Source: Clostridiales bacterium (GTDB lineage: Bacteria > Bacillota_A > Clostridia > Christensenellales > Christensenellaceae). From it: a stretch of 11,558 nt of DNA. A model generated the notes under the pieces. That model saw only the letters and a program-made list of their open reading frames with translations, had not been told where the DNA came from and did no database searches. The number at the start of each line of letters is the position of its first letter. The first letter of the stretch is position 1. The position numbers and the translations under genes were made by a program. Below are positions 1 to 6,461 of the stretch, piece after piece. The DNA lies in the NCBI GenBank assembly GCA_003149735.1, contig QANA01000080.1, positions 1 to 11,558 on the forward strand. The letters run 5' to 3'.

Positions 1-32
1 GTGTCCGGGCTGTTTTGCGCCGCGTTGTATAT

Positions 33-49
33 AAGGGGCTGTGCCCCTT
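33..49 (+). terminator. Possible weak terminator hairpin at window start
   Basis: A perfect 7-bp stem with a 3-base loop (AAGGGGC, TGT, GCCCCTT) is followed on the plus strand by a T-rich but interrupted tract. It could end a plus-strand gene lying before the window. Read on the minus strand it lies just beyond the mannose-6-phosphate isomerase stop codon but has no U-run there. The remaining bases 1-64 show no gene. Confidence 0.4.
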
Positions 50-64
50 TACCGCTTTTTGTTT

Positions 65-1162
65 TTAATAGGTAACACCTTCGGGGTGGCAAAGAATTAA
101 TTTCACATCTCCCTCTACGCGATGATTGGGGATGTGATAGGGGAAGAATAACTCATCCGCCTTGGAAATTTCCATTTCTCCGCCATCGTAAACCAACTTT
201 CCGGATCCTTCCAGCACGATAGCCACTTGCGGGAAACCGGTGTTGCGAATCGGAGCTTCGCCTTTAACAGTCAATTCTGTAAAAGAGAAAAAGGAGGTCT
301 GTTCCGGGCCGATGACGATAGATTCAGTACCCCATGCACCTTCGCGGAAAATTTTACGCGGAATGCGCCAGCGTTTCAGGTTTTCTTCATAAGTACAGCC
401 ATCATAGACATAAGCACCAAGCAGACGCTCGTTATACTCAGCTTCGGCTTCGGGTGTAATTTCGCCGTAATCAATATGCCACAATTTGGCTGTTTCCCGC
501 ATGGGCAATGCGCCAAGTGTAATATCGCTCGGTTCCTGCACTTCAATGACAAAGCAGCCTTCTCCCAAAGCATGGGGGCAGCCGCCGCCTACAAAATAGG
601 TCTCGCCAACCTGAACGGGAATTTTGTGGCAAAGATTTTCCAGAGCCTTCAAATCACCCTGATAATAGTATTTTTCCCATTCTTCTCTGGTGACACCTTC
701 TTTAAAGCCCAACAAAATGTAAGCGGGTTCAGCGGTGTCGTCACGCGTGCCGATTACAAACCAGCTTTCTTCTTTGCCGTAATCGCTGTTCCACATTTTC
801 TTGGCCCAGGGGCGTGTAGGATGGCATTGCAGGCCATATTGCCGCTGCGCATCCAGATATTTGATTAACATGCCGAGGCCGGTGCCGTTCTTCTGCATAT
901 GAGTTTGCCCGAGTATTTCTTCGGGGGCGGCTTCGATTGCCTCGAAGAGGAAACATTGTTTGCCGTTGGGCAGAATGACTTCGCTGCAGCCGTAATTAGG
1001 CTTGCCAACCGGCGGTTTTTCAACTCTGGTTACCGAGCCAATCCATGCTTCGGAACCGGTTTCATCATCGATAGGGGGCGTAATGCCGCGGAATTTATCA
1101 ATTTCTCTACCGCCGGCACCCCGAATTCTGTTTTGCACAAGTTTCCACGGTTGATTATACAT
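65..1162 (-). CDS. manA: Mannose-6-phosphate isomerase, class I (cupin type)
   Basis: It interconverts mannose 6-phosphate and fructose 6-phosphate in the cytoplasm, linking mannose use or GDP-mannose synthesis to glycolysis. The 365-residue protein carries class I phosphomannose isomerase landmarks: a Gln-Cys-His-Pro metal site (Q112, H114), a Glu-Glu-Ser-Trp segment near residue 131, and a Gly-Gly-Gly-Cys-Pro-His-Ala-Leu-Gly segment whose H197 should be another zinc ligand, followed by the EVQEPSD stretch. The C-terminal part looks like a second cupin. The frame runs six codons further upstream to a TTG, but that TTG overlaps the GGAGG ribosome binding site. The ATG at 1162, 11 bases after GGAGG, is therefore the likelier start. 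The gene is divergent from a MarR-type regulator gene and has its own promoter at 1200-1229. Family call is strong; the physiological sugar is inferred. Confidence 0.9.
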   Translation of the reverse strand: MYNQPWKLVQNRIRGAGGREIDKFRGITPPIDDETGSEAWIGSVTRVEKPPVGKPNYGCSEVILPNGKQCFLFEAIEAAPEEILGQTHMQKNGTGLGMLIKYLDAQRQYGLQCHPTRPWAKKMWNSDYGKEESWFVIGTRDDTAEPAYILLGFKEGVTREEWEKYYYQGDLKALENLCHKIPVQVGETYFVGGGCPHALGEGCFVIEVQEPSDITLGALPMRETAKLWHIDYGEITPEAEAEYNERLLGAYVYDGCTYEENLKRWRIPRKIFREGAWGTESIVIGPEQTSFFSFTELTVKGEAPIRNTGFPQVAIVLEGSGKLVYDGGEMEISKADELFFPYHIPNHRVEGDVKLILCHPEGVTY

Positions 1163-1199
1163 GTTGGATAAAACCTCCAATCAAATTTCTTCTGTATTC

Positions 1200-1229
1200 A
1201 GTATACTATACTTTGCCTGAAAAAGGCAA
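1200..1229 (-). promoter_or_regulatory. manA promoter with overlapping palindrome
   Basis: On the minus strand, TTGCCT (1229-1224) and TATACT (1205-1200) are separated by 18 bases, a good sigma-A type promoter. The inverted repeat TTGCCT-GAAAA-AGGCAA (1213-1229) covers the -35 box and part of the spacer, where a bound repressor would block RNA polymerase. The candidate regulator is the neighbouring MarR protein, but nothing here proves that. Confidence 0.6.
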
Positions 1230-1272
1230 TACGAAAAGAAACGGTTCCATAATGAAAGCAAGGTAAAACAAA

Positions 1273-1301
1273 TTGACTTGCATCACAAAAAGGAATAAAA
1301 T
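1273..1301 (+). promoter_or_regulatory. Promoter of the MarR-type gene
   Basis: TTGACT (1273-1278), a 17-base spacer and TAAAAT (1296-1301) match the sigma-A consensus closely. Transcription would begin near 1308. This rules against the upstream in-frame ATG at 1302 as start, because it would not be in the mRNA made from this promoter. Confidence 0.7.
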
Positions 1302-1340
1302 ATGAATAAATTATTAAAAGTATATAATGTGGAGGAAAAT

Positions 1341-1778
1341 ATGTTTGGAGCGCCGGAATTTGCTGCGATGATGCTGGATCTGGAACGAATTTCTCATGCC
1401 AGTGTAGATGCGCTTTTTGCTGTAGGATGTTTACAGTATGAGTTGACGATGAATCAATTACATATTCTGCTGGAATTGAATAAAGGGCAAGCGTATACGG
1501 TAGGCGAATTGAGCCATATGGTTGGAATTCTCAAGGGAAATATGGCCGGTGTTAGCAAACGATTGGAAGAGCGCGGTCTGATTATGAGAAAGCGCAGCGC
1601 AGAAGATGAACGTATGGTATTGCTGCAGATTACTGATGCTGGAAAGCGCATTGTCAACGATATTTTCGAACAGATTGAGCAGAAACACAGTGCTGCTTTC
1701 CGACAGGAGGCTTCAGAAGAATTTGAAAAGATTCTGGAGGGGCTGAAAGCGCTTTATGCCCTCTTGGAACAAATATAA
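1341..1778 (+). CDS. MarR-family transcriptional regulator
   Basis: A 145-residue protein with the MarR winged helix-turn-helix layout: an N-terminal dimerisation helix, a recognition region around residues 50-78 (Val-Gly-Glu-Leu, then Asn-Met-Ala-Gly-Val-Ser-Lys-Arg-Leu-Glu), the wing signature Asp-Glu-Arg-Met-Val then Ile-Thr-Asp-Ala-Gly-Lys, and a C-terminal dimerisation helix. MarR proteins act as dimers on palindromic operators and are usually released by a small ligand. The frame opens at 1302, but the ATG at 1341 is preferred: it has GGAGG five bases upstream and lies downstream of the predicted transcription start, whereas 1302 does not. It is divergent from manA, so it may control manA, itself or both. 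Ligand and targets are unknown. Confidence 0.85.
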   Translation: MFGAPEFAAMMLDLERISHASVDALFAVGCLQYELTMNQLHILLELNKGQAYTVGELSHMVGILKGNMAGVSKRLEERGLIMRKRSAEDERMVLLQITDAGKRIVNDIFEQIEQKHSAAFRQEASEEFEKILEGLKALYALLEQI

Positions 1779-1796
1779 GATTTTCCCCGCAAATGC

Positions 1797-1825
1797 TTGA
1801 CTAAAATATGTCTTTCTTTTACAAT
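1797..1825 (+). promoter_or_regulatory. Promoter of the purine operon
   Basis: TTGACT (1797-1802), 17 bases, TACAAT (1820-1825). Transcription would begin about 1831-1833, just before the first paired element of the riboswitch, which is the placement expected for a riboswitch leader. Confidence 0.75.
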
Positions 1826-1840
1826 AAAATCAAAGAAAAC

Positions 1841-1911
1841 TTTCTGTGACTGACGGAAGCATGGGATACCATGGGGGAGCAGAAGGCATAACAGGTCGAC
1901 CGTCTGGGCAA
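1841..1911 (+). ncRNA. ZTP riboswitch aptamer (pfl motif)
   Basis: The leader matches the ZTP/pfl consensus in order: P1 (TTTCTG 1841-1846 with CAGAAG 1880-1885), the conserved GTGACTGACGG (1846-1856), P2 capped by a GATA loop (CATGG 1860-1864 with CCATG 1869-1873), then GGGGAGC (1874-1880), and the 3' CCGTCTGGGCA (1900-1910). GACGG (1852-1856) pairs with CCGTC (1900-1904) as the family's pseudoknot. This class binds ZTP or ZMP (AICAR monophosphate), signals of 10-formyl-tetrahydrofolate shortage, and commonly controls purH, folate and one-carbon genes. The genes that follow use exactly that metabolite. Confidence 0.93.
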
Positions 1912-1944
1912 TCTTTTTGGGAAAAATTAGATTGCTCTTTTTTT
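1906..1944 (+). terminator. Riboswitch-controlled intrinsic terminator
   Basis: GGGCAATCT (1906-1914) pairs with AGATTGCTC (1929-1937), with one G-U pair, followed by seven T residues (1938-1944). The left arm includes the conserved aptamer GGGCA, so a ligand-stabilised aptamer and this terminator cannot form together. That makes it an ON switch: ligand bound, transcription proceeds. Confidence 0.88.
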
Positions 1945-1983
1945 ATAGATGCGGTAAACAATGGTGTGTGAGAGGAGACAGGT

Positions 1984-2703
1984 ATGAATATTTACGAACG
2001 AAAGGATCTTGGCGCCCTGTTGCGGGATAACGCTTATCCGGGTAGAGGTATTGTCATCGGCAAGACCGAAAATGGTAAAAACGCGGCAATTGCCTACTTT
2101 ATTATGGGCAGAAGCGAAAATAGCCGCAACCGCGTATTTGTAGAGCAGGGGAAAGAAGTGACGATTTATCCTTTTGACGAATCTAAAGTTGAGGATCCGT
2201 CGCTGATTATTTATTCTCCGGTGCGTGTATGGGAAAATCAGCTGATCGTCACCAATGGCAATCAGACAGATACGATCTACTCAGCATTGGCGGAAGGGCG
2301 CAGCTTTGAACAGGCTTTGGAAACAAGAGAATTTGAGCCGGATGGTCCCAATTTTACCCCGCGCATCAGTGGTATGTTGACTTTTGAGGCAGGAGATTTC
2401 TCTTATAAAATGAGCATCCTGAAAAGTGCAGATGCCAATGGCAGTGCTTGTAACCGTTATACGTATTCCTATGCGGCCTTGGCAGGCGTTGGGCATTTTA
2501 TTCATACCTATAATTGTGATGGCAATCCGATTCCTACCTTTACAGGGGAACCCCGGCGTGTGGCGATCCAGTCGGATCTCGATGCGTTCACGGAAGATAT
2601 TTGGAATTCGTTGAATGCGCAAAATAAGATTTCGCTTTATACCAGATTTGTGGATCTGGAAACCGGAGAAACAGAGAGCAGATTGCTCAATAAAAATCAA
2701 TAA
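1984..2703 (+). CDS. purO: IMP cyclohydrolase, PurO type
   Basis: It should catalyse the last step of purine synthesis, ring closure of FAICAR to IMP. The 239-residue protein resembles the PurO family first known from archaea, not the MGS-like cyclohydrolase domain of ordinary bacterial PurH. Visible features are Tyr-Pro-Gly-Arg-Gly-Ile (19-23), Ala-Ile-Ala-Tyr-Phe-Ile-Met-Gly-Arg-Ser (34-43) followed by SRNR (47-50), and the GPNFTPRISG stretch near residue 121. It is somewhat longer than the archaeal proteins of about 200 residues. The start has GAGGAG six bases upstream and lies 40 bases after the riboswitch terminator. The next gene supplies its substrate and begins 15 bases after this stop codon. 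Family recognition is from memory of motifs and from context, hence not full certainty. Confidence 0.87.
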   Translation: MNIYERKDLGALLRDNAYPGRGIVIGKTENGKNAAIAYFIMGRSENSRNRVFVEQGKEVTIYPFDESKVEDPSLIIYSPVRVWENQLIVTNGNQTDTIYSALAEGRSFEQALETREFEPDGPNFTPRISGMLTFEAGDFSYKMSILKSADANGSACNRYTYSYAALAGVGHFIHTYNCDGNPIPTFTGEPRRVAIQSDLDAFTEDIWNSLNAQNKISLYTRFVDLETGETESRLLNKNQ

Positions 2704-2718
2704 GAGGATAATAAAACG

Positions 2719-3903
2719 ATGAAGGAATTTGAATTGAAATATGGTTGCAACCCCAACCAGAAACCCGCTCGCATTTATATGCATGACAATAGCGAGCTTC
2801 CCATTGAAATCCTTAGCGGACGCCCGGGTTATATCAATTTTTTGGATGCTTTTAATAGCTGGCAGCTGGTCAAAGAGTTAAAAGAAGCATTGGGAATTCC
2901 CGCAGCTACTTCTTTCAAACACGTCAGCCCTACCTCTGCTGCTCTGGCTTTGCCTTTAAGCGATGCATTGAAAAAGGCTTGCTTTGTACAGGATGTAAAG
3001 GGGTTGGATGATTCTCCGATGGCATGTGCTTATGCTCGTGCTCGTGGGACAGACCGCATGTCCTCCTTCGGGGACTGGATTGCGTTGAGCGATACTTGCG
3101 ATGCGACTACCGCAAAGCTGATTCGCAGAGAGGTTTCCGATGGCATTATTGCGCCGGATTATACGCCCGAAGCATTGGAAATTTTAGGAAAGAAACGCAA
3201 TGGTTCCTACAATATTGTCAAAATTGATCCCAATTTTGTGCCGGATCCGATAGAGCGCAAACAGGTTTTTGGTATTACCTTTGAACAAGGCAGAAATAAT
3301 TTCAAAATCAATGCAGAACTGTTGGAAAAGATTGTCACACAGAATAAAGAACTTCCGGAAAGCGCAAAACGCGATTTGATTGTAGCATTGATTACGCTGA
3401 AATATACACAGTCTAATTCCGTATGCTATGCGGTGGACGGTCAGGCAATTGGTGTGGGAGCAGGGCAACAATCCCGTATCCACTGCACGAGATTGGCCGG
3501 TAATAAGGCAGATTTCTGGCACCTGCGCCAGCATCCGAAGGTATTGGAACTTCCTTTCCTGAAATCGGTAGGCCGCCCCGATCGGGATAATGCAATTGAT
3601 GTCTATCTCGGCGATGAAAGCGAAGATGTATTGGCAGATGGAAAATGGCAGGCTCTTTTTTCAGAGCGGCCGCAGCCCTTCACAAAAGAGGAGCAGAAAG
3701 CTTATCTGGCTACGATTAGCGGCGTGGCATTGGGAAGCGATGCTTTCTTCCCGTTTGGCGATAATATCGAACGTGCCCGTCGTAGCGGTGTAAGTTATGT
3801 GGCACAGCCGGGTGGTTCGGTCAGAGATGATAATGTAATCGAGGTATGTGATAAATATAATATGGTCATGGCCTTTACAGGAATGCGCCTGTTCCATCAT
3901 TAA
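2719..3903 (+). CDS. purH: Stand-alone AICAR formyltransferase (PurH C-terminal domain)
   Basis: It transfers a formyl group from 10-formyl-tetrahydrofolate to AICAR, giving FAICAR. The 394-residue protein starts almost at once with the domain's opening motif (YGCNPNQKPA, 8-17). It keeps the catalytic Lys-His pair (SFKHVSP, K67 and H68), the QSNSVCYAVDGQAIGVGAGQ region (231-250) with the following QSRIHCTRLAG, and the C-terminal SDAFFPFGDNIERA and TGMRLFHH signatures. The roughly 200-residue N-terminal cyclohydrolase domain of bifunctional PurH is absent; the preceding purO gene takes its place. The two genes form one operon under the ZTP riboswitch, ending in a strong terminator 10 bases after the stop. 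The symbol is by domain; it is not the bifunctional enzyme. Confidence 0.93.
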   Translation: MKEFELKYGCNPNQKPARIYMHDNSELPIEILSGRPGYINFLDAFNSWQLVKELKEALGIPAATSFKHVSPTSAALALPLSDALKKACFVQDVKGLDDSPMACAYARARGTDRMSSFGDWIALSDTCDATTAKLIRREVSDGIIAPDYTPEALEILGKKRNGSYNIVKIDPNFVPDPIERKQVFGITFEQGRNNFKINAELLEKIVTQNKELPESAKRDLIVALITLKYTQSNSVCYAVDGQAIGVGAGQQSRIHCTRLAGNKADFWHLRQHPKVLELPFLKSVGRPDRDNAIDVYLGDESEDVLADGKWQALFSERPQPFTKEEQKAYLATISGVALGSDAFFPFGDNIERARRSGVSYVAQPGGSVRDDNVIEVCDKYNMVMAFTGMRLFHH

Positions 3904-3912
3904 GCGAAAATA

Positions 3913-3944
3913 AAAAAGCCCCGGCTGTATAGCCGGGGCTTTTT
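3913..3944. terminator. Strong bidirectional terminator
   Basis: AGCCCCGGCT (3917-3926) and AGCCGGGGCT (3931-3940) form a perfect stem with a GTAT loop, flanked by an A-run and a T-run. It should end both the plus-strand purine operon and the minus-strand aldo/keto reductase transcript, which converge here. Confidence 0.93.
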
Positions 3945-3963
3945 GCCTATTGATCATTGGTAA

Positions 3964-5091
3964 TTAAGCATCAAAAATGGAAGATGCCTCTTTGAGCAGT
4001 TCGCGGATTTCCAAATGCTGAGGACAATGGCTTTCGCATAATCCGCATTCCAGACAATCTTTGGCCGCACCGCCATCCTTCGTAGCTTCCTGGTAACGGG
4101 GAGTTTCCTTCGCTGCGTTCTGATATACCCGATAACCGTTTAATGCCTTAAAAATATCGGGAATATTGATTTTTTGCGGACAATCATCCACACAGTATTT
4201 ACAAGCAGTGCAAGGAACAGTCGGCGTATTGTTTAGAATTTCCACTGCTTTAGCGATAGTCGCACGCTCTGTCTCATTGAGCGGATGGAAATCCTTCATA
4301 TAACTGAGGTTATCCTGCATTTGCTCCAGGGAAGACATGCCGCTCAACACTGTTACCAGTCCATCCAGAGAAGCGACAAACCGCACTGCCCAGGAGGGAA
4401 TGGAAAGGTTGGGATTGACAGCCTTGTACATCGCCTGAATTTCTTCAGAAAGTCCAGCAAGTGCACCGCCCTTTACCGGTTCCATTACAATCACCGGTTT
4501 GCCGTGTTTCCGGGCGACTTCATAGCATTTGCGGGATTGCACACTGTCGCTCTCCCAGTCAATGTAATTGAGCTGCAACTGTACAAAATCCACGTAAGGA
4601 TGTTTGGTTAACAACTCATCCAACATATCTGCCGTATCATGGAAAGAGAATCCGGCATTTTTAACTAAGCCCTGTTTTTTGAGGTCCTGTACATAATCCC
4701 AAGCGTTCAGACGATCAAAATCAGCAATATTGTTGCGATTGACATTATGCATCAGATAGAAATCGAAATATCCAGCCTGTGTACGCTCCATGGAAGTCTC
4801 AAACATTTTGCGCATATCTTCCGGAGTAGTATGTTCCCAAGCAGGTAATTTTGTGGCAAGTTGATAGGATTCTCTTGGGTAACGGTCAATCAAAGCCGCT
4901 TTGGCAGCTAATTCGGAAGCGCCATTGCCATAGACGTAAGCGGTATCGAAATAAGTAAAACCTGCTTCCATAAAAGCATCTACCATTGTTTTGACTTGCT
5001 CGATATCAATGCTTCCATCGGCAAGTTGTGGCAAACGCATTAATCCAAAACCGAGTTTGGGAATGCTGGCACCTAAATAATTTTCCTGCAT
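3964..5091 (-). CDS. Aldo/keto reductase with C-terminal ferredoxin domain
   Basis: A 375-residue cytoplasmic oxidoreductase. The N-terminal TIM-barrel has the aldo/keto reductase tetrad: D49 and Y54 (FDTAYVYG), K81 (ATKLPAW) and H115 (YLMHNVN). The C-terminal quarter holds two Cys-x2-Cys-x2-Cys-x3-Cys-Pro sets, C294/C297/C300/C304 and C346/C349/C352/C356, expected to bind two [4Fe-4S] clusters. Such fusions are common in anaerobes and are taken to couple carbonyl reduction to electron carriers, but their substrates are mostly unknown. The ATG has GGGGAGG nine bases upstream. A consensus promoter lies at 5192-5220, leaving a leader of about 94 bases. The gene is monocistronic and converges with the purine operon at a shared terminator. 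Confidence 0.93.
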   Translation of the reverse strand: MQENYLGASIPKLGFGLMRLPQLADGSIDIEQVKTMVDAFMEAGFTYFDTAYVYGNGASELAAKAALIDRYPRESYQLATKLPAWEHTTPEDMRKMFETSMERTQAGYFDFYLMHNVNRNNIADFDRLNAWDYVQDLKKQGLVKNAGFSFHDTADMLDELLTKHPYVDFVQLQLNYIDWESDSVQSRKCYEVARKHGKPVIVMEPVKGGALAGLSEEIQAMYKAVNPNLSIPSWAVRFVASLDGLVTVLSGMSSLEQMQDNLSYMKDFHPLNETERATIAKAVEILNNTPTVPCTACKYCVDDCPQKINIPDIFKALNGYRVYQNAAKETPRYQEATKDGGAAKDCLECGLCESHCPQHLEIRELLKEASSIFDA

Positions 5092-5191
5092 AATAAAATA
5101 CCTCCCCTGGTATCATTAAAATAATAAATGTCCTGCAGATGCAGAATTTTTAATGAAAGAAACCTTTCACCAATTCTTAAATCTCATTTTC

Positions 5192-5220
5192 ATTATAAGA
5201 GAAACAGAAAGAAAAGTCAA
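5192..5220 (-). promoter_or_regulatory. Promoter of the aldo/keto reductase gene
   Basis: On the minus strand TTGACT (5220-5215), 17 bases, TATAAT (5197-5192): a nearly perfect sigma-A promoter. The predicted mRNA starts near 5185, giving a leader of about 94 bases in which I see no known riboswitch. Confidence 0.78.
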
Positions 5221-5227
5221 CACAACG

Positions 5228-5264
5228 AAAAAACCGCATCTTTTTCAGATGAAAATGCGGTTTT
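5228..5264 (-). terminator. Terminator of the TSCPD gene
   Basis: On the minus strand, AAAACCGCAT and ATGCGGTTTT (plus-strand arms 5255-5264 and 5230-5239) form a 10-bp stem followed by a T-run. It begins 22 bases after the TSCPD stop codon and separates that gene from the aldo/keto reductase promoter. Confidence 0.88.
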
Positions 5265-5286
5265 GATTTTTTGAATTTAAAGATGT

Positions 5287-5544
5287 TTAATGATTTTCCT
5301 GAGCCAGGAGTTCGCGCAGGGCATGTGCCAGCTGATCCGGGCAGGAAGTAGGCTTAAATCCACAGTGGATACCTTCCAATCTGCCTATAACATCTTCAGC
5401 CTTCATGCCGACTACTAATTGAGAAATTCCCTGTAAATTTCCATTGCAGCCGCCGACGAAATTGAGGTCTTGAATGATATGATTTTCATCCATTTCAATA
5501 TTGATCAGGGCAGAGCAGGTGCCCTTGGTTTTGTAAGTATACAT
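5287..5544 (-). CDS. TSCPD-domain small protein of unknown function
   Basis: An 85-residue protein carrying the literal TSCPD motif (66-70) that names its family. Four cysteines (10, 33, 61, 68) are placed as in related small proteins, with Gly-Gly-Cys-Asn-Gly-Asn at 31-36. A similar domain occurs at the end of some class II ribonucleotide reductases and in stand-alone proteins; the stand-alone form has no settled function, and metal binding through the cysteines is only an inference. The start has AGGAG eight bases upstream. It has its own promoter (5577-5605) and terminator (5228-5264), so it is a single-gene unit. Confidence 0.88.
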   Translation of the reverse strand: MYTYKTKGTCSALINIEMDENHIIQDLNFVGGCNGNLQGISQLVVGMKAEDVIGRLEGIHCGFKPTSCPDQLAHALRELLAQENH

Positions 5545-5576
5545 TCCGAATTCTCCTTTATCATACTTTCTTTTCT

Positions 5577-5605
5577 ATTTTATATGTTAAAGGAGAAGTT
5601 TTCAA
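5577..5605 (-). promoter_or_regulatory. Promoter of the TSCPD gene
   Basis: On the minus strand TTGAAA (5605-5600), 17 bases, TAAAAT (5582-5577). It stands back to back with the plus-strand promoter at 5618-5646; the two -35 boxes are 12 bases apart. Confidence 0.65.
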
Positions 5606-5617
5606 GACTCCCTGCAA

Positions 5618-5646
5618 TTGAAAATTGCCTTCTTTTTTGTTATACT
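5618..5646 (+). promoter_or_regulatory. Promoter of the small membrane protein gene
   Basis: TTGAAA (5618-5623), 17 bases, TATACT (5641-5646). The start codon of the small gene follows 26 bases after the -10 box, so the leader is very short. Confidence 0.7.
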
Positions 5647-5672
5647 GTAGAAAAAATAAATAAGGAGAAAAA

Positions 5673-5846
5673 ATGAAAAAGAGAAACCAACGGATATATG
5701 CGGCTGCAGGCGTCCCTTTTTTGCTTGCTTATGGCATACCGGCATTGCTTGTTGCTTGTGTGATAAGCGGTGTTTGGGTTTTGGCAGCTTTGATTATAAA
5801 AACTGTAAAGAAGCGGAAGCAAAAGGCAAAAGAAATAGAGGAATAA
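5673..5846 (+). CDS. 57-residue predicted membrane protein, unknown
   Basis: This short gene begins with ATG at 5673, five bases after AAGGAG, and ends with TAA at 5844-5846. The protein opens MKKRNQRIY, then a hydrophobic stretch at about residues 10-43, long enough for one long or two short membrane segments around a Tyr-Gly-Ile-Pro turn, and closes with a highly charged tail (KKRKQKAKEIEE). It belongs to no family I recognise. Evidence that it is real: a consensus promoter directly upstream, a strong ribosome binding site and a strong terminator 7 bases after the stop codon, giving a complete single-gene unit. Function unknown; a small membrane regulator or stress protein is only a guess. 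Confidence 0.75.
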   Translation: MKKRNQRIYAAAGVPFLLAYGIPALLVACVISGVWVLAALIIKTVKKRKQKAKEIEE

Positions 5847-5853
5847 AGTTTTT

Positions 5854-5885
5854 AAAAAAGAGCATAGCGGCTATGCTCTTTTTTT
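5854..5885 (+). terminator. Terminator of the small membrane protein gene
   Basis: AGAGCATAG (5859-5867) pairs with CTATGCTCT (5871-5879) around a CGG loop, with an A-run before and seven T residues after the stem (5879-5885). Confidence 0.92.
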
Positions 5886-6461
5886 GTACCAAAATAAAGC
5901 TGAAATGATAAGAAGGCGAATTTTTTATTTTGGTGATATCTAATGATATATAAAATCTAAAAGTAAAGCAAATGGAAAAAATATCGTGAAACGTAAGGGC
6001 GCATTTAGTGCGGTTTACAAACGAGAAGGGATTGATTCCGATGGGTAGTTCTGATTTTACAATCGAGGGAAGTACATTACGGCACGCTGGAAGCGGGAAG
6101 AGAACACACTTTTGACCGCCTAATACGGCTCTGAATCAGGCAAAAGAAATGTCGGAGATGCTGGAGTATATCGAATAGACGATGCCCATTGCCTATATCA
6201 GCGAGCAAGTGTGGGAACTACTTTAGCGAGCCGGCTGTGCTGATCGTGCAGCAAACGGTGGAGGAATGCCCGATGATAAATGGGTATCTGGAATTTATGA
6301 TTTTCTTGGAAGAGGATATTTCAGAAGCGGAGTAATGCAACTGATGAAAGGGATATACCATGCGTACAGCTACTATATGAAAGAGAAAGTATTGATACAA
6401 AAACGATCACAGAATTTTTGCTTGAAAAGAGCCTTCACAAGAAGACCCTTTTCATAGGAAT
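5886..6461. other. Stretch without an intact gene
   Basis: These roughly 575 bases hold no intact gene on either strand. The left 100 bases are AT-rich. Bases 6060-6335 contain a decayed reading frame, listed separately. From 6301 to about 6460 another plus-strand frame stays open with protein-like composition but has no start, ribosome binding site or recognised motif. No terminal repeats or insertion sequence ends are visible. Confidence 0.7.
6060..6335 (+). pseudogene. Remnant of an unidentified protein gene, frameshifted
   Basis: Three consecutive protein-like segments lie in two frames. 6060-6122 reads GTLEAGREHTFDRL at its end. 6122-6178 continues in another frame as NTALNQAKEMSEMLEYIE and stops at TAG (6176-6178), after which the same frame reads TMPIAYISEQVWELL. 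6225-6335 returns to the first frame as SEPAVLIVQQTVEECPM, GYLEFMIFLEED and so on. Joined, they make a plausible acidic, helical protein of about 90 residues. Two frameshifts and a TAG where a Gln (CAG) codon may have stood indicate decay. I cannot assign a family. Remnants may begin earlier, near 5986. Confidence 0.5.

Noticed and set aside
227..868. 213-codon plus-strand open frame
   Set aside because: It lies wholly inside manA on the opposite strand, has no ribosome binding site or recognisable domain, and is an antisense shadow.
5092..5190. Riboswitch in the 94-base leader of the aldo/keto reductase gene
   Set aside because: Only a short CTGCAG-type palindrome is visible; no known aptamer motif and no leader terminator.
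5886..6461. Insertion sequence remnant
   Set aside because: No terminal inverted repeats, target duplications or transposase-like motifs were seen around the decayed frame.
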